Source: Amorphophallus konjac (taxonomy: Eukaryota; Streptophyta; Magnoliopsida; Alismatales; Araceae). Taken from it: 64,000 bases of DNA. The notes under the pieces are model-generated. The model worked only from the letters and a program-made list of their open reading frames with translations, was not told the origin of the DNA and made no database searches. Positions 10,064-20,929 of the stretch are shown here, piece after piece. The DNA is taken from the NCBI GenBank assembly GCA_022559845.1, contig CM040126.1, forward strand, positions 119,512,886 through 119,576,885. Direction: 5' to 3'. A program made the position numbers and the translations under genes. The number at the start of each line of letters is the position of its first letter. Position 1 is the first letter of the stretch.

Positions 10064-11798
10064 TGTTGATTTATTTGCTTCCTTCTTTTTGTGGGTTTAT
10101 GATGTATGATAAAGATGATAAGCAAAAATCAATGATCTTAATCAACTCAAGGACATGTGAACCATAAACCTAGGCAATCAGAACAAGCTCTAGCATGGGC
10201 ATGCTATCTCAACCAAACTAATCTAAAGAAATAAAGAAAAACACACGCCGGGGCGTGGAGCAAGTAGCAAATAAAACACACCGCGTGGGTGGAACAAGCA
10301 AAGGAAATACGAAGAGATATGAGAGAGAAATTAATGCCCAATACTAAGGAAAGAACGTGATCGCCACCAAAGTAAACACAAGTCAAGGACCTGAAAATAC
10401 CTTGGAAATAGGTGGATGAAGCACCCGCCCACGGGAGAGAGAAATCAGTGAAATCTGCAGATCAGCCTTGAATGTAATGGTCTAGACCCTGTGCGTCACA
10501 GGAGTGTGACGGTCGCCCGATGCACCGTTATATGAACCTGACGCGTCTTCTCAAGACCGTCAGACAACCTGCAGAAATCGCTTATGAATTCTTTGAACTC
10601 CAAATCTTCCAGCCGGCCAGAAGACTTGGGCCTCGTTTAATGAACCTGTAAACCTGCCAAAGAACGTGAAACGCAAGAAAACAAACCCAGATTAGCCCTT
10701 TAAACAAGCATAGTATCAATTCTTAAAGAAATTAAGATCATTCAAAAGGAAAGGGAAATACCGAGAAAGTTTTGGTTTTTTTAACCCCCCTGGGCGTTTT
10801 AAAAGATAGGAAAATGTTTAGATGATGAAAATAGATGCATAATGTGGAAGAAAGAAGAGGGACAATGCTTTGAGGAAAAGGAAGAAAGAACACAAGTGTG
10901 ACAACGATGGAAACTCAAACACAATGAAACAAATACTCCCTCACCGTGAAGCAGATGGACTTGAAGAACAATTCTCCTTGGTTGGATGTGGCTCCAGAAT
11001 GCGGCAGCACTTCGATGTAAACTCCAGATCTTCCTCTCTTAGGCCATGAAGTTAAGGGTGCTATTTATAGGCCCTCAAAATCTCTGGTCGAACAGAGGAT
11101 AATCCAGCAATAAAAGAGGATAACTCTTAGCAAACTCTCGAAGATAATATCACCAAGAGTCCATAGAAACAAACAGAAGGTTCTGAGGATCAGATTTGGA
11201 AGAGAAATCATCAGATCAAACTCTTATCTTGACCATAGAGTAGCAGAGAAAAGGCCTGAACTGCCAGGACTCTCTGTTGGATGTAACGGCTGCTCGACAG
11301 ACCGTGAGAGGGAAATAACGCGTTAGAGGGATAGCGTCACATTCAACCTTATCTCAGAAGAGATAAGATCAACGGAAGCAGATCAAAACAATAGGACTCT
11401 TGAATGAAATTCACGGCCAAGGATGAACGCATTGGATGAAAGTAACAGCTGCACGACAGACCATTATACTCAATGGATAGGCCAAAGGATAAGGATTGAA
11501 ACAAAGCCTTAAGTTGTAGGATTCTTCAAGATGTAACGGCCATGGGCACATGCGTTATAAGATGTAACGCCCATGGTGTGGACCATTAGAAATAATAAGG
11601 ATTGAAAAATGAGATAGGAGCTTGCTAAGCTTCATCAAACGAGAAATCGTGGAACCAAACTCAACCAAGGAGCTAAGACCCATGAAATAAGCTTCAGACT
11701 GATGAAGGAGACTCAACAAAGGAATGAATAACTTGGAGCATCACATAGAGTGAACAAGGAGATGACCCGACTTATTGGTCATAAAATGGGTGTCAACA
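10064..11798 (-). repeat. E3 LTR, left copy (3' LTR in element sense)
   Basis: Same length as the right copy. It contains several AACGG/CCGTT hairpin words (near 10480-10570, 11285-11340 and 11535-11595) and a TATA box on the minus strand at 11061-11069 (TATAAATAG). ORFs such as 10204-10386 on the minus strand are shared by both LTRs but lack domains. Confidence 0.93.
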
Positions 11799-11812
11799 GA
11801 TTCCCCTCCTTA
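11799..11812 (-). other. E3 polypurine tract
   Basis: Read on the minus strand, AAGGAGGGGAATC directly precedes the LTR start TGTTGA. This primes plus-strand DNA synthesis and fixes the element orientation. Confidence 0.8.
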
Positions 11813-13512
11813 ATGTCCTCTTTGTAGGGGAACGAGCGGAGGTGAAGCGAAAGTGAAATGGAACATGGAGATGAAGCGGAAATGAAGCGGAGTGGAGTGA
11901 AAAAGCGGGCGTTAAGGTAAACGACACCCGTTCTTTACCAACAAGCGATAGGAATCTTCTTGAAAACTTCGAACTGATCACAAGGAAATAGCTTAACCAA
12001 AGGATGCAAGTCTGGAGAAACTAACAACTAAGGAAAGGAAACACGGCTAGCCGCCGGAGGCAATGGAAAGGAAAGAGAACTGACTAAACTCCAGACAGGA
12101 ATCTTCAGCCAACCAGATCAAGCGACAGATTGAAGGAAACCTTCCAACTCAGAGTGGAATGTCTATCCTTATTCGAGATCAAGAACACAACTATTCACCA
12201 TCATTGAGATACCTTGAACAGATGAAGATCATGAATGCTCAAATATGCGTATGATGCATGTTGGGCTAAATAAAAAGAAATCGTTAAAACGAATGCAAAG
12301 AAAGAATAAAATAACAAAATACTCGAGAATAGTATTGCTAGACCGAAGAAATCAGGGTCAGGACACTATCTGCAACCACGGCGTGCAAGACAGAACCATC
12401 GTCCCCAAAATTTTCCAACCTAACGACCTATCCAACGATTAAACATGTGTACTTAGATCATCATCATTTTTGTTTAAGGGGAACATCAGATCCCAGAACA
12501 CATGAATGACCAGCCGGTTCTCGAGATAATATATCATAGATAACATATAGTAATGCATTAAAGGGATAAGGAATCGAGATACAATACCTGACTTACCTGC
12601 CTGACGACCGGCAAAGCATGATGCGGTTCATAACTTCATTCATGAATAAAGAGGTTAGCCAACAATGGATATGATCATGAAATAGGGCATAACCATTTGT
12701 ACGCATGAAAAGAATTAATAATATACATCATGGCAGAAAATGTAATTATTTCAGCATCAAATAGACCAATTTATTCATCAAGAAACTTGCAAGCTGTAAT
12801 GGTCTACTAAAAGGGCGTCACACAAAGTAACGGACCAGGCGAGAAGAAGCCAAAATTGAACGGCAGAGAATGTAACGGTTTAGAGGCCATGCGTCACCAA
12901 AGATAACGGCCTGATGCTAGACCGTTAAGCTTGGTAGAACGAGATTGGACCAAATTAAACCCACAGGAAATGTGATGGCCTAGATCTGGCACGTCAGAGT
13001 CAAGTGACGGCCCTACGATAGACCATTAGAGACTGAAACGTACTCCGAGACAGATTGTGCCGTGAGAGGCAAAATCCAAGATAAGAAACCCTTAATCCAC
13101 TCTAGACTTCTCCCAGACTTAAGATAAAGCCTTCTAATCCAAACCTTATCTCTTTAAAGCCAAAATCAAGCCTTTAAGACTTGGAAACTTAGCCAAAATC
13201 GTATCTTTGATGAATTCTCTGCTAGAAGGGCTAAAAAACCTTTCCTAAGGGCAGGAAACAAGATGAAGAGAAGCTTCGAGATGATGGCCATGGAGGAGAA
13301 GGTCTACACCGGACCTAAGGCTGCAAGAAAAGAGCATGGAGAGCTGTAAAGGCTGACCTCAATTCTCAAACATCTAAGCTCCAATGCTCAAAGAGTGGTA
13401 AGCTCTATGACTTAACCAAGTTTAGAAATTTCTGCACTTCAATTCCTTCTCATGATATTCTTCTTCTTCTTAGCCTCTTCCTGGTCCAAGATGCTATTCT
13501 AATCTGAAGTGG
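11813..13512. other. E3 3' region, non-coding part
   Basis: No gene is supported here. At 11830-11910 the plus strand is almost pure purine with repeated GAAGCGGA-like words. Near 12795-13035 there is a cluster of TAACGG/CCGTTA hairpin units. The small ORF 12245-12442 has no recognisable domain. The rest is A-rich unique sequence, typical of the long variable region between integrase and 3' LTR in Tat elements. Confidence 0.6.
12795..13035. repeat. Cluster of AACGG/CCGTTA hairpin units in E3
   Basis: Four to five units of about 30-60 bases each combine a TAACGG-like word with a downstream CCGTTA or CGTCA-like word, for example TAACGGCC...AGACCGTTA near 12898-12929. The same vocabulary recurs in the E3 LTRs and at 14855-15115 and 36055-36165. 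Confidence 0.65.
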
Positions 13513-14691
13513 ATGGCTCCCATGGTAAAGGCACTCCCTTTAGAGGTTACATCAATCCTTAAAGCGTGGCACCTTCAACCTCTCTTGGTTTTAGGTAAGA
13601 ATTTCTAGAAATTGACATTAGATTGGCCTAGTATTTCAGCCCTCATAGAATTGTGGCATCCACAAACACATACCTTCATCTTCCCTTCTTTCGAAGCAAC
13701 AGTCCTATTAGAGGAGGTAGAAACCTACCTAGCCCTTCCTAAGACTAAGGCAGGAGATGAAGACCTAGTTTGCTATACCGTGAAACCTATTGACCTGTCC
13801 TTGATCTTGAGTGATTTCATCCATAATCCAAAGGACGTGAGGACCATGATCAGCCCACACCACATTCACTTGATACCCTTGGCACAATGAATAGTGTCTC
13901 ATTGCAAAAATAAGTGGGAGAGGCATGAAGTAATAGCCAAGGCGGTGGCGGTTTGCTTATGCGGAGTTTTCCTTTTCACTACAACCGACCACCTCATAGA
14001 TACCCAAAATCTCAGCATTATTAGTGGGTTGTGACGGGGAATGTCCATCTCTCAAGCGATCCTCTCATATCTCTATGAAGGACTAAGCTCGGCTTACCTA
14101 GGAGGACCTTTGTTCGGCTCCATGATACTCCTTGAGTGTTGGATGGGAGTAAGAATCAACTTCCAACCAAAGGAGGATGTTACTTCTGCTAGCCGGATCT
14201 TCGGGAGCCACCCTCTCTTCTTCATTGGAGGGGCATCTGGATTTTCTTCACATGTTGAATGCAAGACGGCGGATAAGAAAACTCGGGATGAATGGCGCCT
14301 CTTCTTCAACACCTTGCCAATTGAGAAATTCATCATGCGACCAAGAATCCTTCGAAGCACTCTTCTTAGAATACCGCGGCGTCAAGGCCTGGACCTCCAG
14401 CTAGTGGGAAATACTACCATGGCGATCTATAACCCGCACCGGTGCCATCTTCAGATCGGACTACCTCGGATTGAAGCTCCTGCACTATCACACTACCCTC
14501 CCCTTCTACCTAGGAAGATGGGGACCGAGGAAGATGAAAGAGCAGTCTGGAACGCGCTGACCATGTGGGAGATCAGTAAGGTGCGCCCGTGGCAAGAAGA
14601 AGTGGGAGAGAACGACGAAGAACGCCGTGGCTACCTCAAAGATTTGAGGAAGATCCGCCCTCTTGCGGATAAGAAGCTGAATGTAACTTGA
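13513..14691 (+). pseudogene. Antisense plant mobile domain (PMD) ORF carried by E3
   Basis: One frame runs from ATG 13513 to TGA 14691 (393 codons), opposite in strand to E3. It is broken by TAG 13606, TGA 13888 and TGA 14032, with no frameshift, so the shorter open pieces 13612-13890 and 14041-14691 belong together. The first part reads LDWPSISALIELWHPQTHTF, then FEATVLLEEVETYLALP, matching the start of the plant mobile domain. The second part has KWERHEVIAKAVAVCL, SYLYEGLSSAYLGG and LLECWMGVRI, matching later PMD helices. The C-terminus (RPWQEEVGENDEERRGYLKDL) is charged. PMD proteins occur as host genes (MAIN/MAIL type) and as transposon passengers; here the position between integrase and 3' LTR, antisense, fits the extra antisense ORFs reported from Tat elements. 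The role for the element is unknown. Confidence 0.78.
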
Positions 14692-14854
14692 TTTTGCTTT
14701 TATAAATGATGTAATCGACAATCAGAGTTGGAATTTTTATTAATCTTATGTGGCTTTAAGTCCAATTGAATGAGATGGGATTGCCTTAATCGAATGATCA
14801 CGAGTTATGGCTTGACTTAGCTAGAATGATCTGAAGAATATAGCCCCTGGAGAA

Positions 14855-15115
14855 TGTAACAGATCTGAGAAGGGCCGTTAGAAGGATATAACGGTGGGGA
14901 GATAGGCCGTCAGAGTGTATGCTCTGAGAACTAAGTTCTCTAGAGGATATAACGGTCCAACGATAGACCGTTAGGAAGAATAACGGTCGCGCCCCAGGCC
15001 GTTGGAGAGAGAGCTGCTGAGGGAATCAAAGCCAACGTCTTGAAGGGACGTAACGGTCTAGCATGGACCGTTAGATGAGTGTGACGGCCTGTACCTAGCG
15101 GGTCACAGTCTTGAA
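14855..15115. repeat. Hairpin cluster with perfect TAACGGTC/GACCGTTA arms in E3
   Basis: Two units have perfect 8-bp arms: TAACGGTC 14950-14957 with GACCGTTA 14966-14973, and TAACGGTC 15051-15058 with GACCGTTA 15066-15073. Weaker units sit between and after them (for example 14879-14921, 14981-15004 and 15080-15110). Confidence 0.8.
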
Positions 15116-15339
15116 CCTGCATAGTTGTGAGATTTCAGCTTCAGTCTTGATCCTGCATTCTGCACACACTTAAACGTGGAACAAGTTAGATCTGTTCTTA
15201 GACTCAACCCCTTACCTTTGAAGCAAGTTAGATAACGACCGTTTCTTGATATTTGGTCAAGGGGTGGAGCCTTATTAAATAGGCGGGAAACATAATAGAA
15301 ATAATGCGATGCATGCGATGCATATGATGGCATTTTTGG

Positions 15340-15640
15340 ATTTTGGAAAATATATTTGAATTTTTGTGAGATTTTGGAAAATAGTTGATGTTTTTGGGTT
15401 TTGAAATATGTAATTTTTTTTGTTCGATTTTGGACTTTTGATGTTTTTGGTGTTTTAAATATGTGTTGTTTTCTGGATTTTGAAATATATGATGTTTTTG
15501 GATTTTGAAATATATGTTGTTTTTGGATTTTAAAAATATATGTTGTTTTTGGATTTTGAAAATATATTGTTTTTGGATTTTTTGAAATATATGTTGTTTT
15601 TAGATTTTGAAATATATGTTATTTTTGGATTTTTGTAAAT
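15340..15640. repeat. AT-rich tandem array in the E3 3' region
   Basis: About ten imperfect copies of a 20-25 bp unit built from TTTTTGGATTTTGAAATATA plus ATGTTG lie head to tail. Copies differ by small A/T indels. Such arrays in the Tat 3' region are known as seeds for satellite repeats. Confidence 0.8.
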
Positions 15641-16389
15641 CAGTGCTTTCCCCTAGCAACGTGAGCCCTCCGTATCGTATTGAGAGTCCCGAGGTTGGCG
15701 TGCAATGAGGTGACAAACCCTGACCAAGGCCCAGATTTTCATGACGGTGTTTCTACTAGGGCCATACCCGGGGTACTAGTCTCAATCCTGAAAAGGAAAC
15801 TAGAATGCGGGGGGTAAGCTTAGGCCAGATCTATAAGCTTTTAGGACTTGGGTTCCTCTCCAGACAACCCATTAGAAATTTGGTCTGTTGCGCCAGGGCT
15901 TTGTGTCAGTCATCGAACCTTAGTCCACTCAAGGCATGCGTGCGACCGGGCTCATTTGTCCCGCGGGGAACTGCAGTGCCACTCTTGTCATGCCTAGATT
16001 CTTTTTCTTGCCTTTCTGGAGCTTTGGAATCATATTCAATAGACCTTTGAGATGATGCTTTTGATTTTGTCCTTTGCTTTCTTTTTTCCTTGTTTCTTTG
16101 CTTGTGGCATCAGGTCATAACGGACTGCCCCTATTTGAGACCTCCTCTCGTCAGGGTGCCTAGATTGGTCATCGCCTCCTTATTCACCTCTTGCCCCTAG
16201 ATTCAGCTGAAGGAAGAAACGAACAGGGACTTCGACTTTCCCCCAAAGCATGGCCAAGGAGAAACGCTATCTTTTAAAGCGGAAAATCTGACCAGGGACG
16301 TCGTGTAGTGTGTGATTGCCGTACTCGGGACTCTTTTTATAGCGAAAGGGGGGGAACATCTTGCTGCCGGGGTGGCACGGATTTAGACT

Positions 16390-17390
16390 CTAAGGAAAGA
16401 AACGCTTAATATACAACACATTCCAAGCGTGAGAGAGCTCCTCACCTTCTGCGTTCACCAAGCGATAAGCATTCCCTGGATAAGCCTCTTTTACAACAAA
16501 CGGCCCTTCCCAGTTAGGTTGTAATTTAGACCTAGGACCAGCAGACCGAATGAATTTGCGTTTCAAAACCATATCACCTTTTTGAAATTTCTGTTTGATT
16601 ACCTTCTTTTGAAAATAATGCGAAACTCTCTTTTGATAAACGGATACGTGATCGGCCGCGTTCATCCTCTTCTCATCTAAGAGTTCCAATTGGACGAGCA
16701 ACGCCTCTCGACGTTCATCGAGATTAAGTTCCTTATCGAGCTGCACTCTAAGGGAAGGGATAAAGATCTCAAATGGGAGCACCGCCTCCATCCCGTAGGT
16801 AAGAGCATAGGGAGTTTGTCCCGTGGAAGTACGGACGGAGGTGCGGTAAGCCCACAGAGCTTCCACTAATCTCTCTGGCCAATCGAAAAACTTATGAGAT
16901 TCGCATGTTTTCTTGATGATTTTAAGAAGGGTTTTATTAGTAGCTTCGGCTTGATCGTTGCCTTGAGGATAGTATGGAGATGAATGATGCAATGCAATAT
17001 TGAACTTCTTACATAGGTCCTTGAGCTCTTGAGATACAAACTGCGGTCCGTTGTCGATGATGATGCTGCTTGGCACTCCGAACCGCGAGATGATATTCTT
17101 CATGATAAAGCGGCACACCGTTGAAGCTTTAATTTCCGCGTACGCCTCCGCTTCGGCCCATTTGGTGAAGTACTCAGTGGCGGTAAGGATAAAGGATTTT
17201 TGCTTGATCTGAGAATTAGGATCACCGAGCGGGCCGACAACGTCAAAAGCCCACATAGAGAATGGCCAAGGAGCAGAAAGAGGATGGAGAGATGAAGTTG
17301 GATCATGGATTTTATCAGCATGGAGTTGGCACTTAAGAGACCTCCGACATAGAGGGAGCAATCTTCCTCTAGAGTGGGCCAATAGTAGCC
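16390..17390 (-). pseudogene. E3 integrase core and C-terminus
   Basis: The open frame 16390-17382 holds CQLHADKIH from the zinc-binding region, then the complete catalytic triad: Asp in MWAFDVVGP, Asp in IIIDNGPQF and Glu in DQAEATNKTLL. The C-terminal part has GDMVLKRKF and ends in the WNVLYIKRFFP box typical of Tat integrases. The active site looks intact. The zinc-binding start lies in another frame (17391-17783), so a one-base shift near 17370 and a TAG at 17391 break the gene. Confidence 0.88.
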
Positions 17391-17783
17391 CTACCTAAGG
17401 ATTTTCTTCACTAGAGCCTGGCCATTGACATGACCACCACACTCACTAGAATGGGCTGCTTCAGCCACCTTCCAAGCTTCATTATCATCTAAACATCTCA
17501 TGAGCATTCCATTAGTAGCGCGCCTGTATAATTCTCCTGCAACAATAGTATACCTTGAGGCGGCTCTTCTTATTGACTTACACTGCTCGACGTTTGCCCC
17601 TTCTGGGAACGATCCTTCTTTGCAAAACAACTTAATTTCATGATACCAGGGAAATTCTTCTTCTTCTAGGATTTCTTCTAGCTCCATCAGAGATACTTCC
17701 TTGAGATCTTCCTTCTCAGCCCTCACCTCTACAGCTTTCCTAAGGTTGATGAACCAAGGATCCTGAAGAGAGGGTGCGTCCAA
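17391..17783 (-). pseudogene. E3 integrase zinc-binding N-terminus and linker
   Basis: It is in frame with the upstream RNase H, separated by one TAG near 17786. Residues include YTIVAGELYRRATNGMLMRC and then AAHSSECGGHVNGQALVKKILR, which holds the two His of the H2C2 finger (AHSSECGGH). The Cys pair follows in the next segment after the TAG at 17391 and the frameshift. It lacks catalytic residues of its own. Confidence 0.82.
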
Positions 17784-17786
17784 TCT

Positions 17787-18767
17787 CTAAACGATGATAG
17801 TCTCAGTGCTCCGACTGAGAGGAAAAGATAGGGAGGACGCGAGTGAAGCTAAGGCATCAGCTAGAATGTTCTGAGACCTAGGAGTATGGATATAGATCAG
17901 CTTACGGAATTGCCTAGCCAGGAGCGTGACCAAATCTTGATAAGGCTTGAGTTTGGGGTCACGAGTGCAGTGAGTGGACAGAACTTGCCGTAGGACGAGC
18001 TGAGAGTCTCCTATGATATTCAAATAGCATGCACCTAAGAGATAGGCATGCTTCAGTCCATCCAGGAGAGCTTCATACTCAGCGATGTTGTTGGTAGCAT
18101 GGAATCGAAGTTGATAAGCAAAGGGAATAGTCACTCCCTCCGGAGTGAGCAGAACAGCGCCGATCCCTCGGCCTTGAGAATTGAGTGCACCATCGAAGTG
18201 CAGAGACCAAAAGGGATGACGAGAGATAGCAGAGAGATGCTCATCAGGAAAATCGTCTTGAATAGAATTGGTGTGAGGAATAGGAAGATGGGCAAGATGC
18301 TCAGCGATGGCGTACCCTTTGACCGTCTTCTGAACGACAAACGTGATATCGAATTGAGAGAGGAAGCTCTGCCAGTGAGCTAACCTACTAGAAAGGACAG
18401 GCTTTTCTAAGAGATAGCGAATCGGGTCCATTCTAGAGATCAACCTAACTGGGTGGGCAAGGAAGTAATGTTTAAGCTTCTGAGCTACCCACACTAAGGC
18501 GGCACAAGTCTTTTCCATAGCGGTGTATCTAGAATCTGCTGGGTTAAACAACCGAGAGAGGTAATAAGCGGCTCGCTCTTTCCCTTCATCGTCTACTTGT
18601 GCTAAGACCGCCCCTAGGGAGTCCTCAATGACCGAGATATATAGGATTAGGGGTTTCCCAGGGACAGGAGGTTCCAAAATCGGGGGATTGGATAGATATT
18701 CCTTTAAGTCCTCGTAGGCCTTCTGACAGTCTTGATTCCATTCAAACTTAACCCCCGCCTTAAGCAA
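17787..18767 (-). pseudogene. E3 RNase H and archaeal-type RNase H
   Basis: It continues the reverse transcriptase frame after a TAA at 18789. The first half is the retroviral-type RNase H, now tether-like, with GAVLAQVDDEGKERAAYYLS and RYTAMEKTCAALVW. The second half is a typical archaeal-like RNase H: WSLHFDGALNSQGRGIGAVL, NNIAEYEALLDGLKHA, IIGDSQLVLRQV and NILADALASLAS, with the Asp, Glu and Asp positions present. Two RNase H domains in a row mark the Tat lineage. The only break inside is the stop at each end. Confidence 0.88.
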
Positions 18768-18788
18768 TTCATAAAACGGACGGCACCT

Positions 18789-20213
18789 TTAAGAATGTTG
18801 GGCTATGAATCTTCTAATGAATTGCAATCGACCGATAAACACTCGAAGTTCCGTGATGTTCTTAGGCGGAGGCATATCCATGACGGCCTGTGCTTTGTTA
18901 GGATCAATCTGGATCCCCCGTTTGCTCACTATGAAACCTAGCAGCTTCCCTGAAGAGACTCTGAATACACACTTCTTCGGATTCATCTTAAGCTTGTACT
19001 CCCTGGCTCTTTGCAGCACCTTAGCCAGAATAGAGGGGTGTTCTTCTTTAGTCCTTGACTTCACCAGAATGTCATCCACGTAGGCTTCCATATAGATATG
19101 CATCATGTCATGGAAGATGGCCATCATCGCCCTTTGATAGGTGGCACCCGCGTTCTTCAAACCGAACGGCATAACCACATAACAGTACGTACCCCAGGGC
19201 ATGGTAAAGGAAGTTTTCTCTTGATCTTCTGGAGCAAGACGTATCTGATTATAGCCTGAGTAACCATCCATGAACGATAAAGATTCGTACCCGGCGGTGC
19301 TATCGACCAGGACGTCTATATGAGGCAGTGGAAAATCATCTTTGGGACATGCTTTATTGAGATCCCTGAAATCGATGCAGATACGCACCTTTCCATCTTT
19401 CTTGATAACAGGGACTATGTTTGCCACCCACTGAGGATATAGAACAACTCTAATGAATCTGGCCTTGTATAATTTGTCGACCTCTTCCTTAATCCTCAAG
19501 GCCATGTGGGTGTGAAATCTTCTTGATCGTTGTTTCACAGGTGTTGCCCCTGCTTTAAGCACGAGTCGATGTTCCACTAAAGAGGGGTCAAGACCTGGCA
19601 TGTCCTCATAAGACCAGGCAAAGGAATCGCTATACTCTCTTAGAACCTTAATTAAATCTTCTTCTACTTGCGGAGGGAGATTAGCGGCAATAATGATGGG
19701 CCTTGGGTCTTCTTCAGTTCCCAAATTAATTTCCTTCGTAGGTTCATCCACTGCCGACGATGGCTCGTCGAATTTCTTAAGTCCTTGTGCATACAAATTG
19801 GCAGTGTCATCTATGTCGATGTTCTCATTAATCAGATCTTTCTCATCCAGGATTTCGTAGACACCGAGTCCGTCATCGCTCCACACTTCCTCTATTTCCT
19901 CTTCATCTTCAATCACAATTGTCGTAGCAATAAATTCTGGACACTTCAAAAGAGCATGACAACGCTGAGCTAGATCTTGCAAGAACCTATCAGGGACGGA
20001 TTTGGGAGGACGCGCAAGTGAGCGCGGCTCAGAGGAGGAAGGGCTGGATGAACTAGAACAGGACCCTACTTCTCTAGACCTAACTGACTCTACTTCCCTA
20101 GACTCGATGGACCCTAATTCTAACCTAGGAGAAAGAAAACCTAGTGGAAGGGGAGGAGCTGGGGACTCGTGCCCCTGGGAGGAGGATGGAGATAAGGTAG
20201 CATAATCTTCCAC
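18789..20213 (-). pseudogene. E3 reverse transcriptase
   Basis: The frame is open for 474 codons. The acidic N-terminal 190 residues lead into DSFAWSYEDMPGLDP, the linker before the polymerase. The polymerase has KVRICIDFRDLNKACPKDDF, SFMDGYSGYNQIRLA, MPFGLKNAGATYQRAM and the catalytic YVDDILVKS box, then FLGFIVSKRGI-like residues. It ends in FIRRFIAQHS at a TAA at 18789; the RNase H resumes in the same frame immediately after. This is the best-preserved enzyme domain of E3. The upstream junction with 20141-20896 involves a frameshift near a T-run at 20236-20247. Confidence 0.88.
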
Positions 20214-20929
20214 TGAAATCTCCGTTTTGAATTTGATGTTTTTTTTGGGGGATTAGTAGAGACTACACAACAAGATGGAGGAGGCGGAAGTTGCATGGGG
20301 AATAGCTCTGGGAAGATGCAATCAAAGAATGGATCGGAGGAAGAAAACCACATCTCGTGGAGTTGGGCGTTGGGGGGAGGATGAGTGAATAGAGTGGATA
20401 GATCAATGGGCGGGCAATGCCCGCAAGCATAAGGAACAAACAGAATTTCAGGCGGATAAATGAAGGATGGGTTTATCATGATAGGAGGAAGATGGGGTAA
20501 GAATTCCCATTGCTGGAGGAGAGATTGAAAGCGGGAGGGAGACCAAGATAAGACAATCGGTGAGCTCCCCTTCTCCCGTGGGTCATCAACTGGCCGCTTC
20601 TTCGGCCTCCACTGAACAAGCCAAACCTCTTGCTGTCTCTTGTAGTCTTCTTCATGAAATAGCCCCTGAAGGGCTTGGCCATAGTCAATCACATCATCAA
20701 CTGGCCCCCTTAGTACTGGGGGTGGACTGGCAATCGGACAGACTGTATCTCCCCTTGGCGGAGCTGGCTGTGGAGTTAATGTGCCAGGCTGGGGAGGCCC
20801 TTGAACAAAGTGCCGATGGTAGTCCCAGGTGAGTGGCCCAGAATCACCCATCATGGACAATGCAGTCTCTCGATAGCTGAGGCCTCTTCTGTTCATTTTC
20901 CTGCCCTTGGGGATGGGCTTAGTTCGTCC
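20214..20929 (-). pseudogene. E3 proline-rich pol linker
   Basis: A minus-strand frame 20141-20896 encodes a proline- and tryptophan-rich stretch (for example RGDTVCPIASPPPV and YGQALQGLFHEED) between the G-patch and the reverse transcriptase. I recognise no domain. Linkers of this type are usual in Tat pol genes. A stop at 20930 separates it from the protease and a frameshift near 20240 from the reverse transcriptase. Confidence 0.6.

Larger units (their letters stand above)
14692..16389. other. E3 region between antisense ORF and integrase
   Basis: No gene is supported. It holds a hairpin cluster (14855-15115), an AT-rich tandem array (about 15340-15640) and a mixed-composition stretch to 16389. 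The ORF 15805-16050 has no recognisable domain. Confidence 0.6.

Noticed and set aside
12245..12442. 65-residue ORF in the E3 3' region
   Set aside because: Short, lysine-rich from A-rich DNA, no homology I recognise.
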